A stretch of 64,000 nucleotides of DNA from Streptomyces canus (GCF_001514145.1 NZ_KQ948667.1:124001-188000), one strand, 5' to 3'. Shown: positions 8,279 through 16,400, counted from the first letter of the stretch. The notes: generated from the letters alone by a model not told the origin. Translations and numbers: made by a program.

Positions 8279-9358
8279 TCAGTCCTCCAAGCGGACCGGC
8301 ATCAGGATCGAGAAGCCACCCTCGTCGTCGGGGCGGCGGATCGCGATCGGCGCCGTGGGGGCTGTGAGCTCCAGGACCAGACGGTCCCGGGCCCCGGCGG
8401 CCAGCGCGTCCAGCAGGAACTCGCGGTTGACCGCGACGCGGTCATGATCGCGGTTGGCGCCGTCGTCGCCATCGGGGCAGAGGGTCACCGTGCCGTCCTT
8501 CTCCACCCTGAGCACGCTGAGGTCATGCGTTCCGGTCTCGTCGCTGCGGACCGGACCCGTCTCCAGGGCCTTCCGGAAGTCCGCGACCTCGACGAGGGCG
8601 CGGCGGTCACCGGTCTGGGGGAGGAGACGCCGGTAGTCGGGGAAGTCGTGGTCGAGACACCGGCCGGCGGCCTGCCTGTCCCCGGCCTCCAGTGTCACGC
8701 GGTCACCGTCGAGCGAGAGCCGGACAGGTTCCCCGCCGTGCAGCAGCGCCCGCATCGCGTCGGCGAGCGGGGTGGGCACGATGACCTGCACCCGGCCTCC
8801 GTCGTGCCCGTCGACGGCGGCCCTCGCGACGGCCAGGCGGTACCGGTCGGTGGCCACGACGTGGAGGTTCTCGCCCTCGATGTCGAACAGGACCCCGCCG
8901 AGCATCGGCAGTTCCGGGTCGGTGCTCGCCGCGAAACGGACGGTGTCCAGTGCGGCCGCCAGCTCGGGCGCCGCGATGGTCAGCCGGACGGTGGCGACAC
9001 GGAGCGAAGTCATGAGGTTCTCCCGTTGATCGAGTAGGGCTCGGAGTGCGGAGAACTCGCTGCGGGCGTCGGACAGCCCCAGCTCCAGGCGGCGCAGGTG
9101 CGCCGTGAGCAGTTTCCGGACCAGATCGGTGTCCGTGCCGGACCAACTGGCCAGCACCAGCCGGATGTCCGCCAGCGGCATCCCGGCCCGGCGCACGCGG
9201 GCCAGTAGCCGGGCCTCTTCGAGTTGCCCGGGTTCGTACCAGCGATAACCGCTCACCGGATCCACCCAGGCGGGCACGAGCACACCGGCACGGTCGTAGA
9301 ACCGCAGGGCGCTCACGCCCAGTCCGCTGTCGCGAGCCATCTCGCCAATGCTGCGCAT
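8279..9358 (-). CDS. MerR-family regulator fused to DNA polymerase III beta-clamp domains
   Basis: 359 residues. Residues 1-75 are a MerR winged helix (MRSIGEMARDSGLG, RFYDRAGVLVPA, GYRWYEPGQL) followed by a dimerisation helix to about 120. Residues 124-359 match domains II and III of the bacterial sliding clamp DnaN: ATDRYRLAVARA at 169-180, FPDYRRLLP at 239-247 and the C-terminal LMPVRL at 352-357, which in DnaN lines the pocket for clamp-binding peptides. Domain I is absent. ATG 9358 is chosen over an upstream GTG (9370) because GGAG lies six bases before it. A MerR-type promoter with a 19-bp spacer precedes it. What the clamp part binds is unknown; it may be an effector or partner domain rather than a replication clamp. 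Confidence 0.88.
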   Translation of the reverse strand: MRSIGEMARDSGLGVSALRFYDRAGVLVPAWVDPVSGYRWYEPGQLEEARLLARVRRAGMPLADIRLVLASWSGTDTDLVRKLLTAHLRRLELGLSDARSEFSALRALLDQRENLMTSLRVATVRLTIAAPELAAALDTVRFAASTDPELPMLGGVLFDIEGENLHVVATDRYRLAVARAAVDGHDGGRVQVIVPTPLADAMRALLHGGEPVRLSLDGDRVTLEAGDRQAAGRCLDHDFPDYRRLLPQTGDRRALVEVADFRKALETGPVRSDETGTHDLSVLRVEKDGTVTLCPDGDDGANRDHDRVAVNREFLLDALAAGARDRLVLELTAPTAPIAIRRPDDEGGFSILMPVRLED

Positions 9359-9377
9359 GTCGTTCTCCACGCCCTGA

Positions 9378-9408
9378 ACTCTGGGCCCTGCACAAGGTCG
9401 AGGGTCAA
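9378..9408 (-). promoter_or_regulatory. MerR-type promoter and operator of the MerR-clamp gene
   Basis: On the minus strand TTGACC (9408-9403) and CAGAGT (9383-9378) are separated by 19 bp, the overlong spacer typical of MerR-activated promoters. The spacer holds an imperfect dyad, GACCCT-11 bp-AGGGCC (9406-9384). Autoregulation is inferred. Confidence 0.6.
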
Positions 9409-9452
9409 CCCGGCTCAGCGGGGACCGCCGGGCGAGGTGACAGCGGAGCTGT

Positions 9453-9998
9453 TCAGATGCCCGCGCCGTTCGTGGCCGGCAAGAGCGCGGCCAGTTCGGC
9501 GTCGTCCGGGCGGTGGACCGCCTCGGCCGCCTCGCGAAGGACGACGCGGTCGACCTTTTCCGTGTCGGCGATGAGCCGGATCACCACGCCGTCGCGGGGT
9601 ATCGCGTATTCGTGGGAAGCGCCCGCCTTGCGGTACCAGGCGTCGCCGTCGCGCTCACAACTGACCCGCTTGGCCGTCACCTCGCCCAGCGGCTGCTCGG
9701 AGCAGTTCTCGGCTGTCAGCGTGCCCTGATCCACGAAGAGGCCGAACCGGGTGGCGCGATCCTTGGACCGATAGGCGGCGACGAACTCGCCGTCGTACTC
9801 GCCGACCGACGCCTGGAAGACGGTGTAGCCGGAGACCTCGGTGACATAGACGAGTTCCGGTTCGACGCCCCAGGTCTTGGCGGCGGCGTCGAGACCGGCG
9901 GCTGTCCGTGCCGTGCCGTCCTCCTTGTCCGCGTCGCATCCTGTGAGCAGGATCGGCAGCAGGAGGAGAGAGAGCAGAGCACGGCTGTTTTGCGTCAT
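9453..9998 (-). CDS. Putative lipoprotein of unknown function
   Basis: 181 residues from ATG 9998, preceded by AGGA about eight bases upstream; a further in-frame ATG at 10022 lacks a ribosome site. The N-terminus is a lipoprotein signal (SLLLLPILLTGC), so the mature protein would be tethered by the Cys to the outer face of the membrane. The rest is a small alpha/beta domain with two further cysteines (TAENCSEQ, RVSCERD) that could form a disulphide. I do not recognise the family. It is a single gene next to the anti-sigma-like ATPase. Confidence 0.7.
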   Translation of the reverse strand: MTQNSRALLSLLLLPILLTGCDADKEDGTARTAAGLDAAAKTWGVEPELVYVTEVSGYTVFQASVGEYDGEFVAAYRSKDRATRFGLFVDQGTLTAENCSEQPLGEVTAKRVSCERDGDAWYRKAGASHEYAIPRDGVVIRLIADTEKVDRVVLREAAEAVHRPDDAELAALLPATNGAGI

Positions 9999-10035
9999 GC
10001 ACACATCCTGGTGCATGGACATGCCATGCGAGGAC

Positions 10036-10440
10036 TTATGCCGCGGCCAGTTCGCACCACACGTACTTGCCGCGGTTGCCGTTTCTGGACAGGGGCTGCC
10101 AGCCCCATACGTCAGCGCAGGCGCGGACCAGGGCGAGGCCGCGGCCGTTCTCGGCGTCGGTGAGGTGGTGCAGCGGTTTCGGTGGCTCGGGTGGCTCGGG
10201 GTCCGCGTCCCACGCGCCGAGGCGGAGCGTTCCCGGCGGCGACCAGCGCACGCGTAGGGCGGCGGGGCCCTTGGTGTGCAGCACGGCGTTGGAGATCAGC
10301 TCGGTGGCGAGGAGCTCTGCGGTGTCGACCAGGGTGATCAGGCCGTGCATCGTGAGGATCAGACGGAGTGTGCGGCGGCTGACGGTGACGGCTCGGGGGT
10401 CGTTGGGGATGTGGAGCACGTACTCCCAGGGCTCGGGCAT
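10036..10440 (-). CDS. Anti-sigma-factor-like ATP-binding protein (RsbW/SpoIIAB type)
   Basis: 134 residues from ATG 10440, chosen because GGAG lies seven bases upstream; the longer reading from 10506 adds only a Pro-rich stretch. It is a lone GHKL ATPase with the N-box ELLATELISNAVLHT and the lid NGRGLALVRACAD. In Streptomyces dozens of such proteins occur, many beside WhiJ-type regulators and DUF397 proteins, exactly the arrangement here (divergent from the XRE gene at 10652). A specific sigma factor or other partner cannot be read from the sequence. Confidence 0.85.
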   Translation of the reverse strand: MPEPWEYVLHIPNDPRAVTVSRRTLRLILTMHGLITLVDTAELLATELISNAVLHTKGPAALRVRWSPPGTLRLGAWDADPEPPEPPKPLHHLTDAENGRGLALVRACADVWGWQPLSRNGNRGKYVWCELAAA

Positions 10441-10574
10441 GCGGCAACTCCGTTCGGGTGGTGGGGGGTTGCGGGAGTCGGGCGGTGGCTGTGTCGCACC
10501 CGTCATGGCAGGGCGGGGCGGTGCGCTTCCGGTACCCCGGGGTTCCGCAGCGTGTGCGTCGCGTCACCGACGGT

Positions 10575-10615
10575 ATTTCCTATACTTAGGAAATTGCAAG
10601 CCGTTGCCGTATTCT
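10575..10615 (+). promoter_or_regulatory. AT-rich palindromic operator overlapping the promoter of the WhiJ-type gene
   Basis: ATTTCCTA-TACT-TAGGAAAT (10575-10594) is a perfect inverted repeat with 8-bp arms, strikingly AT-rich for this genome. Its right arm includes a -35-like TAGGAA (10587-10592), followed after 17 bp by TATTCT (10610-10615) as -10. It lies between the divergent ATPase and XRE genes and probably is the autoregulatory operator. Confidence 0.7.
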
Positions 10616-10651
10616 GACGCTCGAACGAGGGACGTTCGCGGGGGAGTTGGA

Positions 10652-11518
10652 GTGAGGAGGCACCGGTTGCCGCCGAAGAGGCATCTCACGGCCCGGCGCG
10701 TGAGACTGGGTGCTGAGCTGCGAAAACTGCGCGAGGCGACGGGCTTGACGGCTCGGGAGGCGGCGGAGCTGCTGGAGGCCGACTCCGTCCAGATGAGTCA
10801 GATCGAGTCCGGCACCGTCGGTGTGAGCGCCAAGCGCGTGCGCCGGCTCGCCTCCAACTACGCCTGTACGGACGACGCGTTGGTCGAGGCGCTGGTGGCG
10901 ATGGCGACCGATCGCACGCGTGGCTGGTGGGAGGAGTACCGGGACGTCCTGCCACAGGTGAACCTGGACGTGGCAGAGGTGGAGCACCATGCGACGTACC
11001 TGCGAGACATCGTCATCACCCGTGTCCCCGGGCTGCTTCAGACGCCGGACTACGCCCGTGCCGTATTCGCCTATATGAACCCCGGGCTGCACGACAGCCA
11101 GGTGGACATGAAGGTGGAGTACCGGATGAGGCGCCGTGCGGTCATCGAGGGAGACAACCCCACTCCCTACGAGGCGATCGTCCATGAGATGGCGCTACGT
11201 CTTCGAGTCGCGGACCGTGAGTCGTCGCGTGCCCAACTCCGGCAGATCCTGGCCATGGTCGAGCGGGGCTGCGCCACCGTGCGCGTCATCCCCACTGATC
11301 AGGACGGGTTTGCCGGTTCCGGGGCATCGATGATGTATGCCGGAGGTCCCGTGTCCCGGCTGGACACCGGCATGCGAGACTCGCCCACCGGCGTCGCGTT
11401 CATCGATGCCGAAATCCAGCTGGATCGAATGCGGGCGCTGATTCGTAGGATCGAGAGCGCGTCGCTGGACCCGATCGCGTCGCGCGACTTCATCCACCGC
11501 ATGGCGAAGGAACTCTGA
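10652..11518 (+). CDS. WhiJ-type XRE transcriptional regulator (HTH plus DUF5753)
   Basis: 288 residues from GTG 10652 with GGGGAG five bases upstream. The N-terminus is an XRE/Cro helix-turn-helix (LRKLREATGLTAREAAELLE, ...SQIESGTVGVSAKRV); the rest is the DUF5753 sensory domain, recognised by WWEEYRDVLPQ, the VPGLLQTPDYARAV motif and a C-terminal SRDFIHRMAKEL. This is the WhiJ class that regulates development in Streptomyces. Its stop overlaps the start of a DUF397 gene and a GHKL ATPase lies divergently upstream, giving the complete three-part module. Confidence 0.92.
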   Translation: MRRHRLPPKRHLTARRVRLGAELRKLREATGLTAREAAELLEADSVQMSQIESGTVGVSAKRVRRLASNYACTDDALVEALVAMATDRTRGWWEEYRDVLPQVNLDVAEVEHHATYLRDIVITRVPGLLQTPDYARAVFAYMNPGLHDSQVDMKVEYRMRRRAVIEGDNPTPYEAIVHEMALRLRVADRESSRAQLRQILAMVERGCATVRVIPTDQDGFAGSGASMMYAGGPVSRLDTGMRDSPTGVAFIDAEIQLDRMRALIRRIESASLDPIASRDFIHRMAKEL

Positions 11519-11718
11519 TGAACTGGCGTAAGTCCACGTACTCCGATGGCGGCGAGGGCGACACCTGCGTCGAGATCGCGGAGGCGGGCCCCCGCATAGC
11601 CGTCCGCGACTCCAAGGCCCCCGCCCGGGCCACCCTCTCCTTCCCGGCGCCCGCCTTCACCGCCCTCATCGACCACCTGAAAGAACACCCCTGGTCAGAA
11701 GGTCGCCTCCCGGGCTAG
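11518..11718 (+). CDS. DUF397 small protein, WhiJ partner (BldB/AbaA-orfD-like family)
   Basis: 66 residues. The conserved DUF397 signature is evident: WRKSTYSDGGEGDTCVEIAE, then VRDSKAP and a C-terminal FTALIDHLK. Such proteins act together with the neighbouring WhiJ-type regulator; a toxin-antitoxin-like or co-regulator role has been proposed for some family members. The start codon overlaps the XRE stop (TGATG), so the two are made together. Confidence 0.92.
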   Translation: MNWRKSTYSDGGEGDTCVEIAEAGPRIAVRDSKAPARATLSFPAPAFTALIDHLKEHPWSEGRLPG

Positions 11719-11727
11719 CGTCCCCGC
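11716..11727 (+). promoter_or_regulatory. Probable leaderless promoter -10 for the P450 gene
   Basis: TAGCGT at 11716-11721, overlapping the DUF397 stop, ends six bases before the P450 ATG, which has no ribosome site. TGGTCA at 11692-11697 could be the -35 (18-bp spacer). Confidence 0.45.
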
Positions 11728-12936
11728 ATGGCAGCCTTCGATCCCTGGGACCCGGCGTTTCTCGCCGACCCCTACCCCGCTTACGCCGAGCTCCGCGCCC
11801 ACGGCCGTGTGCAGTACTTCGAGCCCACGAACCAGTGGCTCGTCCCGCACCACGCGGACGTGTCCGCGCTGCTCAGGGACCGCAGGCTCGGGCGGACGTA
11901 TCAGCACCGGTTCTCGCACGAGGACTTCGGGCGGACCGCGCCGCCCGCCGCGCACGAGCCGTTCCACACGCTCAACGACCACGGGATGCTCGACCTGGAG
12001 CCTCCGGACCACACCCGGATCCGGCGCCTGGTGTCGAAGGCGTTCACGCCACGCACGGTCGAGCAGCTGAGGCCGTATGTGACCAGGCTGGCCGGTGAGC
12101 TGGTGGACCGGCTCGTCGCGGAGGGCGGCGGTGATCTGCTCACCGATGTCGCCGAGCCGCTCCCCGTCGCGGTGATCGCCGAGATGCTCGGGATCCCCGA
12201 GAAGGACCGGGCGCCCCTGCGGCCCTGGTCGGCCGACATCTGCGGGATGTACGAGCTCAACCCGCCGCAGGACGTGGCCGAAAGGGCGGTGCGGGCCTCC
12301 GTCGAGTTCTCCGACTACCTCCGCGAACTCATCGCCGAGCGGCGCAAGCAGCCCGGCGACGACCTCATCTCCGGGCTCATCGCCGCCCACGACGAGGGCG
12401 AGCGGCTCACCGAGCAGGAGATGATCTCCACGGCCGTACTGCTGCTCAACGCCGGTCACGAAGCCACCGTGAACTCCACGGTCAACGGCTGGTACGCCCT
12501 CTTCCGCAACCCGGAGCAGCTCGCCGCAGTGCGCGCGGACCACTCCCTGGTGCCCCAGGCCGTCGAAGAGCTCATGCGCTACGACACCCCCCTCCAGCTC
12601 TTCGAACGCTGGGTCCTGGACGACATCGAGATCGACGGCACGACCATCCCGCGCGGTGCCGAGATCGCCCTGCTCTTCGGCTCGGCCAACCATGACCCCG
12701 AGGTGTTCCAGAACCCCGAGCGCCTTGACCTCACCCGCACGGACAACCCGCACATCTCCTTCAGCGCCGGCATCCACTACTGCATCGGCGCCCCCCTGGC
12801 CCGTATCGAACTGGCCGCCTCCATGACGGCCGTACTGGAGAAGGCCCCGACGCTCGCCCTGGCGGCGGACCCGGAGCGCAAGCCGAACTTCGTGATCCGG
12901 GGGCTGGAGGGGTTGCGCGTCCACACCGTCCCGTAG
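11728..12936 (+). CDS. Cytochrome P450 (CYP107-like)
   Basis: 402 residues, soluble bacterial type. Heme-binding loop FSAGIHYCIGAPLARIE with Cys352; I-helix AGHEAT at 242-247, carrying the Thr used in oxygen activation; K-helix ExxR at Glu281-Arg284. The AGHEATVN form is typical of the CYP107 family, and I recall a CYP107P1 in the corresponding S. coelicolor position, without being able to check. There is no ferredoxin or reductase gene nearby, so redox partners are supplied from elsewhere. It starts nine bases after the DUF397 stop but appears to have its own leaderless promoter. The substrate is unknown. Confidence 0.9.
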   Translation: MAAFDPWDPAFLADPYPAYAELRAHGRVQYFEPTNQWLVPHHADVSALLRDRRLGRTYQHRFSHEDFGRTAPPAAHEPFHTLNDHGMLDLEPPDHTRIRRLVSKAFTPRTVEQLRPYVTRLAGELVDRLVAEGGGDLLTDVAEPLPVAVIAEMLGIPEKDRAPLRPWSADICGMYELNPPQDVAERAVRASVEFSDYLRELIAERRKQPGDDLISGLIAAHDEGERLTEQEMISTAVLLLNAGHEATVNSTVNGWYALFRNPEQLAAVRADHSLVPQAVEELMRYDTPLQLFERWVLDDIEIDGTTIPRGAEIALLFGSANHDPEVFQNPERLDLTRTDNPHISFSAGIHYCIGAPLARIELAASMTAVLEKAPTLALAADPERKPNFVIRGLEGLRVHTVP

Positions 12937-13084
12937 GTATGTGCAAGGACGCAACGGCCGTTACTCAGGCTCCAGTTGAGTACGCATGCTCATACCCGGC
13001 GCTCGCCGCGCGGCCAGTATTGGACGCACGGCGCCGCCAAGAGCGCCGACTGGGATCCAACTGAGCCTCGCAGGAGAATTTCTC

Positions 13085-13537
13085 ATGTCGCGTCGTATCG
13101 TTCTGTCTGTTGCCGCCGGTGTCGTCGTCCTCGGTGGTGCCGGTGCCTTCGCCCTCGCCTACGCAGGGGACCAGTCGCCGGCGCTGGCGCACAGCACGGC
13201 CCGCTACACCGCTCCCGCCGCCGACCGCGACGGCTCGTTGACCTTCACGACCGACGTCACGGCGTCCTCCGAGGTCAAGAGCGTGAAGGTGCTGGCCTGG
13301 CCGGCGAACTCGTCCTTCGCGAAGAAGGGGCTCACGGCCAAGGACATGGCCGCCGTCGAGTCGGCCGTCTGCAAGCCCTCGGGTGGGGACAGCGAGCGGT
13401 GCACCTACAAGGTCCCCGTCACCCGCGCTGATGCCGACGGTTCCCCGCGGGGCCTGTGGCACGTGGCCGTCCTGGTCACCGCCAAGGACGGCGACACGAC
13501 CCTCGACACCAAGGCGGCCGACTTCACGGTGGCCTGA
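13085..13537 (+). CDS. Exported DUF5707-like protein
   Basis: 150 residues from ATG 13085 with GGAGAA eight bases upstream. The N-terminus is a signal peptide or anchor (RRIVLSVAAGVVVLGGAGAFALAYA), followed by a small beta-sandwich-like domain with a pair of cysteines (SAVCKPSGG, SERCTYKV), probably disulphide-bonded outside the cell. I place it in the DUF5707 family from memory. No function is known. Its last 14 bases overlap the convergent small membrane gene. Confidence 0.75.
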   Translation: MSRRIVLSVAAGVVVLGGAGAFALAYAGDQSPALAHSTARYTAPAADRDGSLTFTTDVTASSEVKSVKVLAWPANSSFAKKGLTAKDMAAVESAVCKPSGGDSERCTYKVPVTRADADGSPRGLWHVAVLVTAKDGDTTLDTKAADFTVA

Positions 13538-13802
13538 TCCGGACGCACTGCGGCCCGGACCGACGCCGGCCCACCAGCCGTACCAGCAGGGTGAGGACCA
13601 GGAGCGGCAGAAACGCTCCCCCCACCACCACGAACGGCAACTCCGTGAAAAGGACTGTCAAGTCCATGCCCTCGTTCTCGAAGCCGCCGCCCAGGTGGCG
13701 CTGGGTGCGGGGCATGGTCAGCCACAGCAGCGGGGCCGCGGTCGCCCCCGCCGCCGACAGCGCACAGCCCCCGCAGGTCACTCCGTCCACATGCCGTTTC
13801 AT
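13524..13802 (-). CDS. Small membrane protein of unknown function
   Basis: 92 residues with two hydrophobic stretches (ALSAAGATAAPLLWLTM and FVVVGGAFLPLLVLTLLVRLV) and a Cys pair near the N-terminus (VTCGGCAL). Third-position GC is high, as expected for a real gene. Against it, no good ribosome site precedes the ATG and it overlaps the end of the DUF5707 gene. It lies 32 bases downstream of the ABC permease on the same strand and might be the last gene of that operon. Confidence 0.5.
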   Translation of the reverse strand: MKRHVDGVTCGGCALSAAGATAAPLLWLTMPRTQRHLGGGFENEGMDLTVLFTELPFVVVGGAFLPLLVLTLLVRLVGRRRSGPQCVRIRPP

Positions 13803-13834
13803 GTCTGAAGGGACGAGCGTTCCCGGCCTGCGGT

Positions 13835-15433
13835 TCAGGTCGTCAGATCCCGGCGCCGCAACCCCGCCAAGCCCCCGGTCACCAGGACCGCCGCGAGCGC
13901 GAGCAGGACCAGCACCGGGCCCCACTCCATGTCCCCGCCCGGCAGCTTCGGCAGGTGGCCGAAGGGGGAGAGGTCCAGCACCACCTGCGGGACGTCGAGG
14001 GCCGGGCCGACCCAGCCGATCAGCAGCACCGCCCCGGCGACTCCCCAGGCCAGGGGAGCGACGCGCGGGGCCAGGCCGTACAGCAGGACCGCCAGTCCGC
14101 CGACCACCCACACCGCGGCCACCTGCACCAGGCACGCGCCCAGGACGGGGCCGACCTGCTTGCCGTAGCCCACGGCGAAGCCGAGACCAGCGAGCAGCAT
14201 GATGAGCGCAGAGCCTCCGAAGGCGATCACCAGATGGCCCGACGCCCATCGCAGGCGGCCCACCGCGTTCGCCAGCACCGGTTCCGCCCGCATCGACGTC
14301 TCCTCGCCGTGCAGCCGCAGCACCGACGCGACGATGTACAGCGCGGCCACCAGCCCCAGCATCCCGGTCATCGAGGCGAGGAAGGCGTCCGTGATCCCGG
14401 AGTGTCCGCCCATCCGCTCGAAGATCTCGCGGGCCCTCTCGTTGTCGCCCACCAGGTCGGCCACGCCGTCCGTCAGACCGCCGTAGACCACCCCGGCCAG
14501 GAAGAAGCCGAGCGACCAGCCGAGCACGGCGCCCCGCTGCAGCCGCCAGGCCAGGGCGCCCGCCGTGCCCAGGCGGCCGACAGGGGGTCCCGGGCGCGTC
14601 GGCACGAAGCTCATGCCCACGTCCCTGCGGCCCGCCAGTACGTAGGCCAGCGCCCCCTGGCCTGCGATCGCCGCCGCGAACAGCAGCAGCACCCACCAGC
14701 GTTCCGCGGCGAAGGGGCGCAACTGCGACAGCCAACCGAGCGGCGACAGCCAGGTCAGGACGGACGACCCTCCCCCAGAGCCGAAAGCCTGGGAGGTGCC
14801 CCCAGTGGACGCCGAGTCCCCCGACGCCCTCAGCACGAAGGCCACGCCCAGCACTCCTGCCGTCAGGCCCCGCGCCAGCCGCGCGCTCTCCGTCAGCTGC
14901 GCGACGATCGCGGCCGTCGTGGCGAAGAGCATGCCCACGGCGGCAAGCCCCAGGCCGAACGCCAGCGCGCCCACCACTCCCTGGCCCGCCAGACCCGCCG
15001 TCACCAGCAGGGCCAGCACACCGCCGGCCACGGCCGCAGCCAGCAGCGCCGCCGTCAGCGAGGCCCGCCGGCCCACCACGCCCGAGGAGAGCAGCTCCTG
15101 CCGGCCGGTCTCCTCCTCGTCACGGGTGTGGCGTACGACGACCAGGAGTCCGGTGACCGCGGCGAGCGCTCCCGCGTAGACGCCGACGCGCCAGGCGGTG
15201 AGGGCGCCGAGGGAGTCGTCGAAGACGGGGCCGATCAGCGCGCGCAAGGAGGCGTTGGTGGCCACCTGGTCCAGCAGGTCGGCGCGCTCGGCCTGGGTGC
15301 CGTACAGGCCCTTGAGGGTGTTCGGCATGGACAGGACCATCAGGGTGTTCACCGCCACCCACACCGGGATCATCAGCCGGTCGCGGCGCAGGTTGAAACG
15401 GAGCAGGACGCCCGTGCCGACGAGGGAGGTCAT
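13835..15433 (-). CDS. ABC exporter permease subunit
   Basis: 532 residues with about twelve membrane helices in two similar halves, the form of exporter permeases of the polyketide/antibiotic (tetronasin-type) ABC family. Conserved pieces are FNLRRDRLMIPVWVAV at the start and RHTRDEEETGRQELL between helices. Its ATG overlaps the stop of the ATPase gene (TCATGA read on the plus strand), so the two are coupled. The extracytoplasmic loop containing TGGTSQAFGSGGG is encoded by a GC-rich hairpin element inserted in frame (14769-14804). The substrate is unknown; a hydrophobic drug or lipid is usual for the family. Confidence 0.88.
   Translation of the reverse strand: MTSLVGTGVLLRFNLRRDRLMIPVWVAVNTLMVLSMPNTLKGLYGTQAERADLLDQVATNASLRALIGPVFDDSLGALTAWRVGVYAGALAAVTGLLVVVRHTRDEEETGRQELLSSGVVGRRASLTAALLAAAVAGGVLALLVTAGLAGQGVVGALAFGLGLAAVGMLFATTAAIVAQLTESARLARGLTAGVLGVAFVLRASGDSASTGGTSQAFGSGGGSSVLTWLSPLGWLSQLRPFAAERWWVLLLFAAAIAGQGALAYVLAGRRDVGMSFVPTRPGPPVGRLGTAGALAWRLQRGAVLGWSLGFFLAGVVYGGLTDGVADLVGDNERAREIFERMGGHSGITDAFLASMTGMLGLVAALYIVASVLRLHGEETSMRAEPVLANAVGRLRWASGHLVIAFGGSALIMLLAGLGFAVGYGKQVGPVLGACLVQVAAVWVVGGLAVLLYGLAPRVAPLAWGVAGAVLLIGWVGPALDVPQVVLDLSPFGHLPKLPGGDMEWGPVLVLLALAAVLVTGGLAGLRRRDLTT
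14769..14804 (-). repeat. In-frame GC-rich hairpin element, copy A
   Basis: CCTCCCCCAGAGCCGAAAGC followed by CTGGGAGGTGCCCCCA lies inside the permease gene and keeps the frame, adding about 12 residues (GGTSQAFGSGGG). It is nearly the same as the element at 60782-60820 and in the same orientation relative to the gene. Confidence 0.75.
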
Positions 15434-16326
15434 GACGTCGCCCCCTCGTTCTGGTAGTGCCGCAGGAACAGTTCCTCCAGCGTCGGTGGTGTCGACGTCA
15501 GCGAGCGCACTCCTGACTCGCTCAACTGCCGTAGCACCGCGTCGAGTCCGTCCGTGTCCACCTGCAGCCGGACCCGGTGGCCCTGGACGTCGAGGTCGTG
15601 GACGCCCGGCAGATGTGCCAACCCGTTGGGGGTGCCCGCGAGTTCGGCCGTGACGCTGGTGCGGGTCAGGTGGCGCAGGTCGGCGAGGGAGCCCGTCTCG
15701 ACCGTGCGGCCGCGCCGGATGATGCTCACCCGGTCGCACAACTCCTCGACCTCGCTGAGGATGTGGGACGACAGCAGGACCGTACGGCCGCGCTCGCGCT
15801 CCTCCTCGACACAGCGCTGGAAGACCTCCTCCATCAGGGGGTCCAGTCCCGAGGTCGGCTCGTCCAGGATCAGCAGGTCCACGTCCGAGGCGAACGCGGC
15901 GACCAGGGCGACCTTCTGGCGGTTGCCCTTCGAGTAGGTGCGGCCCTTCTTGGTGGGGTCCAGCTCGAAGCGTTCGATCAGGGTGGCGCGCCTCCCGGCG
16001 TCGAGGCCCCCGCGCAGCCGGCCGTAGAGGTCGATGACCTCGCCGCCGGAGAGGTTGCGCCACAGCGTCACGTCCCCGGGGACGTAGGCGATCCGGCGGT
16101 GCACCTCGACCGCGTCGGCCCACGGGTCGCGGCCGAGCACCTGCGCGGCGCCGGAGTCGGCGCGCAGCAGGCCGAGCAGGACGCGGAGGGTGGTGGACTT
16201 GCCGGCGCCGTTGGGTCCGAGGAAGCCGTGCACCTCGCCGGTGGTGACCTCCAGGTCGAGGCCGTCGAGGGCCTGGGTGCCGCCGAACGACTTGTGGAGC
16301 CCGGAGACGGTGATTGCCTTCGTCAT
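15430..16326 (-). CDS. ABC exporter ATPase subunit
   Basis: 298 residues. Walker A GPNGAGKST, signature-region YSKGNRQKVALVAAF, Walker B DLLILDEPTSGLDP and the H-loop SSHILSEVEE are all present; a C-terminal regulatory extension resembles drug-exporter ATPases. It forms an exporter with the permease just downstream. The ATG at 16326 has no clear ribosome site and lies seven bases after a -10-like TACGTT, so the message is probably leaderless. A divergent MarR-type gene is the likely repressor. Confidence 0.92.
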   Translation of the reverse strand: MTKAITVSGLHKSFGGTQALDGLDLEVTTGEVHGFLGPNGAGKSTTLRVLLGLLRADSGAAQVLGRDPWADAVEVHRRIAYVPGDVTLWRNLSGGEVIDLYGRLRGGLDAGRRATLIERFELDPTKKGRTYSKGNRQKVALVAAFASDVDLLILDEPTSGLDPLMEEVFQRCVEEERERGRTVLLSSHILSEVEELCDRVSIIRRGRTVETGSLADLRHLTRTSVTAELAGTPNGLAHLPGVHDLDVQGHRVRLQVDTDGLDAVLRQLSESGVRSLTSTPPTLEELFLRHYQNEGATS

Positions 16327-16393
16327 TCTTCAGAACGTACGCTTACTTCAGAATTTTGTGAAGTTAAGGAAGCGTATAAAGCCCCGTTAGGGT
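16327..16393. promoter_or_regulatory. Divergent promoters with palindromic operator (ABC exporter and MarR-type gene)
   Basis: For the exporter, minus-strand TTCACA (16362-16357) and TACGTT (16339-16334) are spaced exactly 17 bp. Between them lies ACTTCA-8 bp-TGAAGT (16346-16365), a perfect inverted repeat, and CTTCAGAA occurs twice (16328 and 16347). For the regulator, TAGGGT (16388-16393) ends seven bases before the ATG at 16401. Binding of the regulator here would block both promoters. Confidence 0.65.
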
Positions 16394-16400
16394 GGTGACC

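Noticed and set aside
9453..13802. A secondary-metabolite cluster around the P450
   Set aside because: No biosynthetic core enzyme is nearby and the neighbours are regulators and small exported proteins.
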